Assembly (NCBI GenBank): GCA_000181795.3
Contig: CM012954.1
Location: forward strand, 16,602,575-16,666,574
Reading direction: 5' to 3'
Source: Trichinella spiralis
Taxonomy: Eukaryota > Nematoda > Enoplea > Trichinellida > Trichinellidae
DNA: 64,000 nucleotides
A model generated the notes under the pieces. It made no database searches. It was not told the DNA's origin and saw nothing but the letters and a program-made list of their open reading frames with translations. The position numbers and the translations under genes are program-made. Positions 25,001-36,260 of this stretch are shown piece by piece (position 1 is the stretch's first letter; each line of letters starts with the position of its first letter).

Positions 25001-28000
25001 AAACAGAACAGTTAAATAAAAGTGCAACGGATGGTTGGTTCATTTTCTTGCTTAGCGTCGTTTGTGGTCAAGTGAAAATTGATTATTGCTTCATTTCAAG
25101 CATGTTTGCTTTTGGCTGAACGTCGTCATATTAGCGCCCACGTGACATTAACATACTTGACCTTTGAAAATTTTCTCTCCTATACTTACTTTCTTTCAAT
25201 CTTAAATATGAACATTTTCTTTTCTTTTTCTTTTATTAATTCTAATCTTATATTTAAATAAATGAAAATTTACATTTTCAATATGCACATTTCATTTTTC
25301 AATAATTTTTCCATGCATAGTCAACATTTGATAATTTTTCATCATGTATCCGTCGTTTATTAATTTACACTTAATTGTCAGCAGCACTGCTGGAACAGGA
25401 ATCATGGTTGATTGAAACAGTATTATGCTTATTTGCAATATTTTCAGCATTTTTACCATATAGATACAACAGTTCGTTTCAACAATGCAAACTTTGTATT
25501 TTGAAAATATTCTCATTGAAAATATATTGATACAGTCAATCAAGAAGATAGTGTTGATATCTGTATTATTTCATTTCACTTTAAAAAGTCCAACAATTAA
25601 TTTATCAAGGATAAACCGAAGCATCAGAAGTAATACTTAATATTGGGTTTTTTTTTGAACAATCAGTGTTATCATTTTATTCTAACCCATTATCCATTAT
25701 CATTATTCATATCCAACTTTCCAGTATCTTTGCACTTGTGGGATTATATTAAGTAATTATTATTCAAGAATATTTTATTACATTACATTTCATATAATTG
25801 TAAAGTTTCAATGAGATTAACTGTTTGTTTTTTATATTTATGTATCATTAAATATATAATATAGCATTGTGTATATTTGAAACTATATAAATATGCAGTG
25901 TAAAAATAGAAAAATCAATAAAGTATAAAATAAAACCATCTCACATTGATTTGAAACATAAATACTTTTTATACAAAGTTTTATTTTATTTTATTTTATT
26001 ACTTTTCTTTCTTCTGGTTTTGTTTGTATTCACCAGAATGAAAGTAGAATGTGGGATTTAGAAAAGATTTAGAAAGCATTCGACTGCAGAGCGTTGTGTT
26101 TTAAGTTTTATAAAAGCACACTGACGGTGGATTTTGTTCCTTTGCCCTTTGATCAATGATCAATGTGGAAAAATAAATGAGCATGCTGTTGCTCATTTAT
26201 TTTCTAAGTTCTAATGTTCAAGTGAAACTTTTGTCTTAAATTTTCAAAAACATCCCAACTGAAATTATTCGAGAGGTGTGCACTTGAAATTTTTTAATTT
26301 TTACAATTGTAATTTTTATCAAAATTTTCTTGTCAATTAATTTTGTTCAATTGGAAAAGCATTTAATAACAACATTCCAAAGCGTACTGTGAAAATGCCA
26401 ATTATTCTTCTCTGAATGAAGCTTTGAACATTTCGAAAATACAAAGCAAAATAAAAAACGAGGCGTTTAATTAAATTATTAAATCAGTGAAAATATTGTT
26501 CTTGTGCATATAAAAGTGCAATTTCAAAACAAAATCGACGTGAGAACGTTATTCCTATGACAAGGCAGTGGGCGGCCAGAGGAGGGAAGAGAAAATGAAA
26601 GGGGTTGTGGGATATGCGTTGGCTTTAATTTGATTCTTTTCAGATTGTTAAAAATATTTTCAAGCATGCTATTGGTGCTGCTGTTTCCACCGTGAAGAAG
26701 CTCTTTAGCTGCAAGTTTATTAAATTCTTATTTCGTTTGATTCTTCACATCATGATCATCCGTCTTTTTTCTTTTCATCGCTCAGCTGTTGCATCAATTA
26801 AGCTTTAATTAATCGATTCGTGTTTTTTAAATTTTTATTACTTTTCCTAGTTGCTCAAAAGTATTTAAAAAATCATTTTATTCCAATGCACAGCTTGTAC
26901 AATACAAATACGCTTGCTTGCTTGTTAGTAGTAGTGTTGGACTAAATTTATTTATTTAAATTTACGGCTAGTTCAATTTTGGAATCTTCAATTTCCTACA
27001 CAAAGCTTTCTAATGGAATTTCTTTTTTTTTGTTTTATCTTTCTTTTCAATCAAAATTGTAGAGATGAGATTGTACGAGGAAAAAAATGACTGAATTATA
27101 CCTATGCTAAGATTGATACAATTGAAATAAATTGTGAGCAATAATGTATGCATTGAAGAATTTAAAACAACATCTAGCCATTTCATTAAATGCTCCACAT
27201 TAAACAGATTTGAAAAAGTAATTAATCTGAAAATCTCATATTTGACAATTTTTTATAAGATTGATATTTCTTTCTTTTTTTCACAAATGTATTTTTTCTT
27301 ATACTTAATAATTTCAATTTTAACATTCATTACTGATAACTGAAGATGAGCATTTATTAATATTTTTTTAAAAAAAAAGTACATAAAATTTACGTAAAGT
27401 TATTAATTTGCTTCAAATCGATTTTCCTGGTTGACGCTTGGACAGCATCTGTGTTGGCCGTTGATATATAACAAGCACGTGAATTTTGCAGCTCAGAATA
27501 TGAAGATTAGCTGGACAAATTTATTCAACAGCAGTTGTACATGTTGTGGTGGTTTGTGGTTTTAAGGGGAAAAATGTTTTTTTTTCCTAATATTCTCTAT
27601 CATAAAATACTTTTCAAGTTTTCGAGATAGAATCAATTTATTTGAAGTAATTTTAAATGAAAATTTACGCGGATGGGGTGTGGCGATCAAGTGAAATTGA
27701 AAACTTTGAACTGAAGAGAAATAAAGAAAATTAAATGGCGCAATAAAAGATTTGCAAAATCGATTAACAGTATAACATGAAAATGAAAAAACTATATATA
27801 CAATTGTTTTTCTGTTGTTTTCAACACTTGTCAACAGTATTTAAGCACAGATACATATATGCATATATATATATATGTACATTTGCAATTGCAATTTGTT
27901 CATCGCTAATCTATGGTGTGATATAATTTGAATTTGAATTGGAATTGCTCTATATTAATTGTGCAATTTTCTTTCAGCTGGAAAATTTTTTTATCGTTTT

Positions 28001-29687
28001 TTGGAAATTTAAGCTCTAGTCAAATACTTATTTGTTTGCTTAATTAATTAATTGTGCATTTATTTGATTATTGATCGAAATGTGATCAGCAGATGGATCC
28101 TTATTTTAGTTTATTTCGTTGCTCTTTTTCAAGCACATTAATCTTCTTTTCATTTCCAAGTTCACAATTCCTTTTTTGATCATAGACAAATTCAAAAGTT
28201 CAGAAACGTTGAAGAGCAATTCAACATGCAATCCTTACTGCTTATTTATTTTTGTTATTTTATAATTTTTTTGCATTTATGTTGTACAATTGTATGAATG
28301 TGTAAATTGGTTGAAAAGGAAATGTTAAACAAAATTATACCTTTTTTTCGTCGAGAATCGACATCCGTCGGTACAATCATCGTGGACAGTAGTGGTGATG
28401 GTGGGTGTGGTGGTTTTGGTGATTGGCTTTTTGTTTGCAAACTTGAAAAATGAACAAGATATTGCATATTAATCGAAAAATATAAAAGCAAGTAAAAAAT
28501 TAATAAATATGTAAAGATTTAAAAATTGAACTTCAAGTGACGGTTGTTGCACTGACGATTTTTGCACAAGTATCTTTCTTGCACGGCGAAGCAGCATGCA
28601 TTATTCATGCCGTTAGCTCTCACTTTTTGACTGATTGGCCGTCAAAGCTAGCACTTCAAATAGCCTATCAAATTTGACAATCAATCTAACAAAGAAAATG
28701 CTTACTTTCTCTCGTCTCGTCTCGTCTCGTCTTCTCCTGTCGATTGTTTTCTTATCTCGGCAATTTATTTCCATTCATTCATCCGCCGTTGTGCTTGTCT
28801 TTTTCTGTTGTTGGTACTGTTGATTCGACTTTTCGAACAGTCGAATAATATACATTTCAGACATTTGAATTTGCATTTAATATACACATATCCCAATGCT
28901 ATATATTTACTTAGATAGGCTGAGTTGGAGTATTGTGGGTTATTTTTTCCTTTTGTATTATTTTATTATAGATCTATTATTGAATTGTACAGTGATGTTA
29001 TAATGTGTAATTAATTATTACATGATTATCACAGACCGATCGATTAATGATAGTGGGAAGGAATAAAAATAATGAAGCAAGAAAGGGGAAAAAATTACTG
29101 ACTTCTCTTTTACAACGACTTCGATTTCTTTCTTTATATTATATTGTTTAGCAGAGATTTTTTTATTGGCAATGCTCTGAGTCTTATGTATGCCTGTCTG
29201 CGTGGGACCAAAAGAACAATAATTTATATGCCGCTGTGAAGTGTGGAACAAAAGTTATGCATTTAACTAAAAAAATAATTATCCCAACATAAAGTGCTTG
29301 AAAAAATGTAGACTTTTACATTTTCAGAGTTTCTTTGAACTTCCTTTTTATTCACCCAATCAACAGTTGGTGTAATATTCTGAATTTCAGTTATGATTTG
29401 ACAAAGTGGAAAATGCTTGAGAAAAAAACGCATTACAAAATCAAAAATTCTTCACTATTGATATTTTTTATCAGTTTTCCTTCTCTTTTTCTTTCTTTTC
29501 TTCACAAATTATCTGCGTTTCATCAATTCATCCCCACTGTTGTTCTGTAAAATAAAATGCATTACAGTAGAATTAAATGAATGCAAGCAAATGATATTAA
29601 ACCGAACATAACATGAATGAACAAAATTTTTTTAAAACATTAACTCTTTATAAAAAAATAATTTTGTTTTTCTGATTTTTGTGGTGG
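13904..29687. other. 15.8-kb AT-rich expanse, no gene supported
   Basis: I found no recognisable gene, RNA gene or intact mobile element. It holds many simple repeats, for example (ATT)n at 18976-19007 and 23895-23914, CATC/ATC runs near 20428 and 23210, (TA)n near 24716 and CTCGT repeats near 28713. Two short coding-like stretches (16231-16359 and 22072-22215) are treated as findings. It may hold regulatory DNA or introns of the GPCR gene to the right. Confidence 0.5.
18976..19007 (+). repeat. (ATT)n microsatellite
   Basis: About ten uninterrupted TTA/ATT units within the AT-rich expanse. Confidence 0.9.
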
Positions 29688-30479
29688 ACGGTAAATCTGT
29701 TGCTCTAAATCCATGGCTACAATTTTTCGGATGCAACAAATTCACATGCACAGACGAAACAAAATATGCTTCAAATTCAAATGTGAGTTGCGTTTTTTTT
29801 GTGTTCAATTTCCAACAATTTCATAAAACATTTTTACACTCGTGCATTGTAGTAAAGAAATTTCTACGCCATTTATAATAATACATAACAATTATATAAC
29901 AGATATTTAATTATATAATTTGAAACTTATTCGACCGTTCTGAAAATGACAAACTAGCCCTTTTTATAGTTTGGATATTTATAGCAGGATAAGTAAGTAG
30001 CACGTTGCAACAAAAAAAAACAGTTTAAACACACTCTTGAAATGTTTTTCCCAACAATATTCATCATTAAAATCACATTGATCATACCAAATCGAAACAA
30101 TGATTACGCTGCTAAAGACAAAAAGCCCCAAGAGAGCTGGCCTTGTCCTGACGTTTTGAATCATTTCAGCAGAGGGATGTTAAATTTCACGTCACTCATC
30201 AAAATCTTATATATGTCGGCATACACGCTTAATAATAATAATAACTAGTCTGAGAAATCAATAAATAGTAAACAAAATTGTCATAAAAAATTAATATACA
30301 CACATGTATATAAATAAATCAGAATAGCTATTTCAACTGAAAATTCTTGTTGATGATGATGATGATAAAATGATGATTTAATATTATCAACATATATGAT
30401 GAATAATCATTTGTTTCTTGATAATAAAAATTGTTTCCAAATATTGATTATTAAAACCTCATTTTTCAAATTTGATCAC
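29688..30479 (-). repeat. Right arm of the inverted repeat
   Basis: Reverse complement of 13113-13903 (see there). The outer end, at TTTGATCAC (30479), runs into unique sequence without a gap, so this copy is anchored on both sides while the left copy is not. Confidence 0.9.
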
Positions 30480-31025
30480 AGCCATCTAGTTGAATTGAGA
30501 TGAATTGGATGGAACATTTTCATCAACTCAACATATAAATAGTTAAAATTCATCAATAATTTATTTATTGACGACACGAAAATATCTCATTTCACAACAC
30601 AACAAAAAATTTCACAAAAAGAGGAATTTTTCAAAGAAGGTAATATTTTCACTTATTTACATTAAAAAATTCATGTACACTTGATATATAATATTTAAAT
30701 CTCTCTCTCTCCGCAAAGGCAAATTAAAAAAATAACATTTGCTTCAAAATTCAAATAGACTAGTGAAAAAATATTTAAGTGGATAAAGCTGTTATTCTCA
30801 GATCCACTACAAATCATACTACAAATGAAGAATAATTAAATTTATCACACTTTCATCTGTACAAAGGCAAAACGCGTCACTTGTATATCATGTTATGTCA
30901 TGCGTATATATCCTATCTCTAAGCGCTTAACAAAGCTTGTATAAATGTTGCATGATTATTACATTTTTTATTCTTTTCAAATTAGTACTTTATTTAGTAT
31001 ATAATTAGCAATCCTTGACTAAACA

Positions 31026-31056
<31 letters not shown>

Positions 31057-31498
31057 TATTCCATCTGCTAGTTTAAATTGCATGTCGACAAGATGCTCGT
31101 TTGACAACAATGCAATGGATTGAGAGCAGAACGAAAAATTATTTCCCATATTTAGAAATTGCATTTTGTTGTATAAAGCAATTGGAAAAATGAGTGAAAG
31201 AATTATTAATGGTGACTTATTATGGTGGGTGGTTTTTCGTTTCGGTTGAATTTTGCAATGCTGTTTCCAAATTATTAGCGTGAAAAGAAAAATATTTTTA
31301 AAAATGCTCAATTATTTTCCAAATCAGTCAGCTATTTTTCACTGGATCGACAAAACGAGCATTTTCCATTTTAATTTGAAAATTTCAGACTAATAATTCC
31401 ATCATCACAGAGCATGTAGTGAAATTTGAAAAATTAGCCTGAGCAGTAGTTAATTATTTGGCATTCAATGACGACTGTTGATTTGGTGGTGATCAGAG

Positions 31499-31502
<4 letters not shown>
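30480..31502. other. AT-rich spacer, no gene seen
   Basis: AT-rich sequence with an (AAT)n run near 31029-31056. No coding frame supported. Confidence 0.6.

Positions 31503-31577
<75 letters not shown>
31503..31577 (+). repeat. (AG)n microsatellite
   Basis: About 37 uninterrupted AG dinucleotides. It produces long meaningless frames on both strands (repeating ER, or LS on the other strand). Confidence 0.98.
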
Positions 31578-31581
<4 letters not shown>

Positions 31582-32154
31582 CGTAAATTTCTAAAATTCC
31601 CTCCAGAAATAAAAAGCAAGAAAAAAAAATCCGAATTAATTCGATTTTAAATTGTCATGACGCAGTCGATTACATTCTGCAACTTTTCTCGACCGTTATT
31701 CACTTTGACAGTTTACACGATTTAATTGAAGAAAAAAAAATTAAAATTTGCATTTTTTTCTCGCAGAAATTGCCGTCGTCAAGCTCATGTTACTTGATGT
31801 ACCAACGACGTGGGCGTGTGAAACGCGATGAAATAAAATATTCCCACTGGCTGTGTGACCAATCATGCCTCATCTGTCGGTTGTCAATACAGAGCCGCAG
31901 TAGCGAAAGTACACCCCAACCAGAAGAAGAAGAAGAAAAAGAAAAAGACGAAGAAGCCGAAAATTGGAATTAATTAATAAAAATCCTTCCGAATTCAGAA
32001 AATCCCCAAGGGCCTGGCACAGGTGGGAAATTTTTAATAATGGAGGCAACCATAATTTGGGGTTGGCCCCGGCGGGTGGAAATTCAATTTCAATTCCACT
32101 TCAAATGGGAAAAACAAAGGGGCGGGCGCGGCGGCAATTTGGTCAAAAAAAGTT
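31578..32154 (+). other. Possible upstream exon region of the GPCR, poor sequence near gap
   Basis: A good acceptor (TTTTTTTCTCGCAG) ends at 31766 and is followed by a GC-richer open stretch to about 31973 rich in Glu/Lys codons. It could be a 5' exon of the GPCR gene. From about 31985 to the gap the sequence has many doubled bases (GGGCC, GGGG, CCCC) and looks like low-quality contig end, so I make no coding call. Confidence 0.3.
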
Positions 32155-32386
32155 NNNNNNNNNNNNNNNNNNNNNNNNNNNNNNNNNNNNNNNNNNNNNN
32201 NNNNNNNNNNNNNNNNNNNNNNNNNNNNNNNNNNNNNNNNNNNNNNNNNNNNNNNNNNNNNNNNNNNNNNNNNNNNNNNNNNNNNNNNNNNNNNNNNNNN
32301 NNNNNNNNNNNNNNNNNNNNNNNNNNNNNNNNNNNNNNNNNNNNNNNNNNNNNNNNNNNNNNNNNNNNNNNNNNNNNNNNNNNNNN
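32155..32386. other. Assembly gap of 232 N
   Basis: Run of N that hides the 5' coding end of the GPCR. Confidence 1.
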
Positions 32387-33493
32387 GCAATTGTGTTCGA
32401 AGAAAGTTTGTCGCCACTGTTAGCTGCCTATTCATATCCGGCAAGTCAATTTCTGTTCAATGTCGTCTGCAGTGTGCTGATGATTGTCGTTGCCGTAATC
32501 GGCTTGGTCAGCAACGCCATTTTCATCCACTTGTTTCGTCGTTCCAATAGCACACCCACGTCGATGGATATTCTGCTGATTGGGCTGGCCGCCGCCGACA
32601 ACGCCCTGCTTCTGTCCGGCACGCCAGTGTACAGCGTGATCGCCTTGTACACGTACAGACCGTCGGAACAGTTGATGAAAATGATGAACCACTTGACCGT
32701 AACTCTGTATCCGATATCGATGATGGCCCATTGCGCCTCAGTTTGGACAATGGTGTCGATCAGTGTCGAAAGATACATCGCGGTCTGTCACCCGCTGGCG
32801 GCGAGAAGCCTGTGCAGCGCTAGACGGTCGGTGGCGGTTCTCTGCGTGGTTACCACGACGTCGGTGTTGTACAATTTCTGTCGTTTCTGGGAATATCGAA
32901 TCGACGACCACAACCGTGTGGTTCCACTGCTGCGCAGCAACGAACTCTATGTACAGGTCTTCGTCCATTGGATGTATTTCTTCACCGTGTTCGGTTTGCC
33001 GTTGTTCACGCTGGCGTCGGTCAACTGTTGCATTGTGCACACGATTTTCCGGGCCCGTCGCCTGCGTGCCACAATGAGCCGTTCTCAGCTCAGGCAGCAT
33101 CGCCTTGCGGTGATGATGATCGTCTTGGTTGTCATATTTTTCGTCTCCAATACGCTGGCATTTGTCTTGAATGCTCTCGAAGCAGCCGGCTTTTTCGACA
33201 ACATGAAAGACGACAAGTACATCTTCTATTGCCTGATGGATGTGAACAATCTGCTTGTAGAATTCAATTCGAGCATCAATCTCTACTTGTATTTGATATT
33301 TTGCCGACGATTCAGGACCCGCTTCTGTCGCATGCTCAGATGCTTGAATACAGCTAGCTCTTTGCCGTTGCCATTCGCTTTTCCAACCCACGCTGACAAA
33401 GAACCTTACTCAAAAACTGGGCTCAATTTGTCCCTCCAACGGCGCAATTTGAACAACAGCTCCTTCGACGTAACAAGCGCTTATTACGATTAA
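32387..33493 (+). CDS. FMRFamide-receptor-like rhodopsin-family GPCR, 5' end in gap
   Basis: A plasma-membrane neuropeptide receptor of the rhodopsin family. The frame is open from the gap edge (AIVFEESLS) for 368 codons in one exon. Seven helices can be followed: TM1 FNVVCSVLMIVVAVIGLVSN with the conserved GN-type Asn, TM2 ILLIGLAAADNALLL (LAAAD), TM3 ending in SVERYIAVCHP (the DRY motif as ERY), TM4 SVAVLCVVTTTSVL, TM5 MYFFTVFGLPLFTLASV, TM6 LAVMMIVLVVIFFVSNTLAF, and TM7 NSSINLYLYLIF (NPxxY as NLYLY). VSNTLAFVLNALE in TM6 and NLLVEFNSSINLYLY in TM7 are typical of invertebrate FMRFamide-type receptors; the usual CWxP is absent. The subtype and ligand are inferred. N-terminal residues are lost in the N run. 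A short Ser/Thr-rich tail ends SAYYD. Confidence 0.9.
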   Translation, partial: AIVFEESLSPLLAAYSYPASQFLFNVVCSVLMIVVAVIGLVSNAIFIHLFRRSNSTPTSMDILLIGLAAADNALLLSGTPVYSVIALYTYRPSEQLMKMMNHLTVTLYPISMMAHCASVWTMVSISVERYIAVCHPLAARSLCSARRSVAVLCVVTTTSVLYNFCRFWEYRIDDHNRVVPLLRSNELYVQVFVHWMYFFTVFGLPLFTLASVNCCIVHTIFRARRLRATMSRSQLRQHRLAVMMIVLVVIFFVSNTLAFVLNALEAAGFFDNMKDDKYIFYCLMDVNNLLVEFNSSINLYLYLIFCRRFRTRFCRMLRCLNTASSLPLPFAFPTHADKEPYSKTGLNLSLQRRNLNNSSFDVTSAYYD

Positions 33494-33648
33494 AATTTTC
33501 CAACGTCCAATTTCATTTCACTTTCCAATCATCCAAACAACCACACAATTTTTTTCACTTATTTTCGCTTAATATTTTTCATCATATTCAATACTGTATA
33601 TTACAAAGCGCACGCAGAACGTCCAGCCTTGACATGTTTTATTTTATT

Positions 33649-33654
33649 AATAAA
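33649..33654 (+). terminator. Poly(A) signal of the GPCR gene
   Basis: AATAAA 156 bases after the GPCR stop codon. Confidence 0.5.
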
Positions 33655-33933
33655 CCCATTGCGTTAGGTTGAACCGACAGGTATTCAATAATCGACTCCA
33701 CATTCACAAACATACACAGTACAATTTGGAAATTTTAAAACAAAAATTCAACTTTTTAAAACTTTAAACAACCTTTTTAAAATTCAAAGCTTTAAAATGA
33801 AGGTTTAAAAAAAGCCCAATAAGCTCGAGTAAATAAATTTCTTTAAAGACCATTTCCTATATTTAAAATTGAAACCGCGTAAGCAGCTGGACTTAAAAAA
33901 ATTCTGTATTCTGCAAAATTCCCTGTGCTCATC

Positions 33934-34794
33934 ATGGAGAAGAGAAAAACAACAATGCAGTTGCCTGTAACTACATCCCTGAACAAGCTGACAATAGACT
34001 GCAGCAAAAATGTCAAAGTTGGCAAGCTGTTGAAGATGATTTTGGACAAAATTCACGTTGCAGAAGAAGAATATCACTATTTTACACTAACCTATGAAGA
34101 TGGGAATAAAATTGAGAAATATTTATTGCACGACAAAAAGCTTCTACGCCAAGTGAACAACGTTAAAAAATCACTGCAATTAACATTGAAACCGTATCGC
34201 TATCCCGAAGCGAGAACAATACCATTATTATCCGACAAATGTTTGGAACTGTTGTACGTAGAAATGAGAAACAACATTTACAATGGAAAAACAAGCATGA
34301 CATACAACAACCTGGTCACACTGATCGCTATGGAATGGTTGGTGAAGGATGAAAATGCCAATAATGAAAATATTAAATTCGAAAAACGTTTGCCAGTTTG
34401 GGCTTTTAAACGATACAACCAGTGGAGTTTAAAAAAATGGAAAAATGACATCATAATTATGCAAAATACATTAAAACAAACTCACCAGATTTATTTCAAT
34501 TTGAAACACTATCTGCTACTGGCAGCTACAATGACCTGCTACGGAGAGACGTGGTTTGAGTGGAATAATATCTGCTTTGGTTTGAGCAACCATGGTGTTT
34601 GCCTTTACTATTCTGAAAACATTCAAAATCCCGAATTATTCTCTTGGCAACAGATCACTGCTGTAGAAAGAAAGAAGATGAAGATAAAAATGAAAATAGC
34701 TACACGGCGTTCTTTGGCTAAATACAGTATTCGATTCGCTACAAAAGTCGACGCGAAAAATTTCCAATGGCTTTGTCGTACACTTAAAAACTAA
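33934..34794 (+). CDS. Stand-alone talin-head-like FERM-domain protein, single exon
   Basis: A 286-residue protein that is essentially only a FERM domain, the three-lobed module linking membrane proteins to the cytoskeleton. F1 (about residues 10-95) is ubiquitin-like with KVGKLLKMILDKI. F2 has CLELLYVEMRNNIYNGKTSM, which lines up best with the talin-type pattern LLYVQAR(D/E)DI(L/V)NG, and later LKHYLLLAATMTCYGETWFE (compare talin LARSLKTYGVSFF). F3 is PH/PTB-like: ICFGLSNHGVCLYY, ELFSWQQI, YSIRFATKVDAKNFQWLC. The start is the first ATG; upstream in-frame codons include only GTG. There is no rod, actin-binding or kinase region, and no intron. Poly(A) signal at 34895. It may be a retained partial duplicate or retrocopy, or a new regulator. 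The talin affinity is my judgement by eye. Confidence 0.75.
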   Translation: MEKRKTTMQLPVTTSLNKLTIDCSKNVKVGKLLKMILDKIHVAEEEYHYFTLTYEDGNKIEKYLLHDKKLLRQVNNVKKSLQLTLKPYRYPEARTIPLLSDKCLELLYVEMRNNIYNGKTSMTYNNLVTLIAMEWLVKDENANNENIKFEKRLPVWAFKRYNQWSLKKWKNDIIIMQNTLKQTHQIYFNLKHYLLLAATMTCYGETWFEWNNICFGLSNHGVCLYYSENIQNPELFSWQQITAVERKKMKIKMKIATRRSLAKYSIRFATKVDAKNFQWLCRTLKN

Positions 34795-34894
34795 CGGACA
34801 CAATCAACTGAACGCTCATCACTCATATTTTTTGCTTATTTATTATTCTAAAAATTGTTAAATTGTCTATTTCAGTTTCATTTTTATAAAATTT

Positions 34895-34900
34895 AATAAA
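34895..34900 (+). terminator. Poly(A) signal of the FERM gene
   Basis: AATAAA about 100 bases after the FERM stop codon. Confidence 0.5.
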
Positions 34901-36260
34901 ATCAAATTCATTTATGGAAATTTCGATGCCACAGACCAGCAAAATGCTAAGAAGATTAATAGATTTGCTCATTATTTATTATTTATATTTTATTTGAAAA
35001 ATAATTAACTCCACTTATAGAAGCATTAATCATAATTGCAATGTTGTCTGAACTTTTGTTACTGCTTTTAAAAGAAGTTCAACGTAAACATGATTTTACT
35101 AATTCAATATAAAGATTAGAAAAAAAAATATTAATCAGAAAAACACAAAAATCTATTGTACATTATCATTAATTTAAAATATACCAAAGCAAAATGTACA
35201 ACAGAATTTAAATTATAGTTCACATGAGTAAAAAATATGAACTGATGTGCTATGATGTATTCTATTCAACGTGTGAAAAAACATGCAAAAAGATTGGTAT
35301 TTAAACACTGTACCTACAAAGCTTAATGAATTAATTAATAAATTAAATAGATCAAATACAATTTTCTTTCGAAATCAACGCTATACAGCATCGTCGTTGA
35401 ATTCGAAAAACCTCAATCGCAAGTTTTAGAAATACAAAGATGTAAAAATTTACTTAAACTTATGATAAATAACAAAATTTGTTCTACATAAATAGTTGAA
35501 ACTTTTATAACGTGAATTCAGTGACACGAATTTACTTATCGTATCTTTTCGATACAAGTTAACAGAAAGTTCACAAATTTCAACATATATTTTCACACTG
35601 GATAAAATAATAAACAGCAAAATAATCATCATATTACTGCAATTGTTTGTTTTTCATAATTTAATATTTGTTTTTTCATCACGTTTACCTGTTGTATTTG
35701 AAGTTCTGCTTTTTCGCTCCTTCGTTTTCATAAAAAAAGCGCGCATTTTGAACTGTTTGATTTGATATTCGACTAAAAGAAGGAATTTGAGCAGAAAACA
35801 TGAACAGAAGAACATTTTTTAAAAATTATTAAAAAAAAATAATTTCAGAATTGATCAACAAAAAAATCCTCATCAATAATCAAACGCTTCAAAGTATCAT
35901 CATTTGACGTCAACAAAGATTTTTAAAGATAAAAATGCAGAAATAAACAAACAAAATTTGCTCACCTCTTAAATTGGTTTCGCTTCTTCCATACAATAAA
36001 TTACGTAAAATCAAATCTACAACAACAGCAACAATCACCTAGTTTATTGAATCTTTTGGATGACGACAAGCAGAAATAAACTGCACTGATCATCATCACA
36101 TCAACAGAGAGCAACAGATGTGAAATCAGCTCATCGGCAAAACTGATCACAACGTCACACAGGCCGTCTTACTGTACTTGTAGAATTTTGGAAAATTTTT
36201 TTTTTAATAATAAAATAAACAAGTAATGGGAAAACGAAAAACTGTTTTGTTTTGGAAAAA
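34901..36260. other. Intergenic, AT-rich; possible small secreted-peptide frame
   Basis: Mostly non-coding. On the minus strand a good acceptor (CAAACAATTGCAG, ending near 35637) lies just before a 60-codon frame at 35632-35450 that starts MMIILLFIILSSVKIY, resembling a signal peptide. Too little to call a gene. The stretch 36160-36260 is the TRAP-alpha 3'-UTR. Confidence 0.4.

Noticed and set aside
29681-29781. Exon-like frame in the right arm (VDGKSVALNPWLQFFG..., ending at GTGAGT)
   Set aside because: Opposite strand to the other candidate frame of the arm and without acceptor or partner exon; not enough to call.
31434-31650. Frames of repeated ER (plus) and LS (minus)
   Set aside because: Translation of the (AG)n microsatellite only.
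32738-33391. 217-codon minus-strand frame
   Set aside because: Shadow of the GPCR coding strand, which has clear seven-helix homology.
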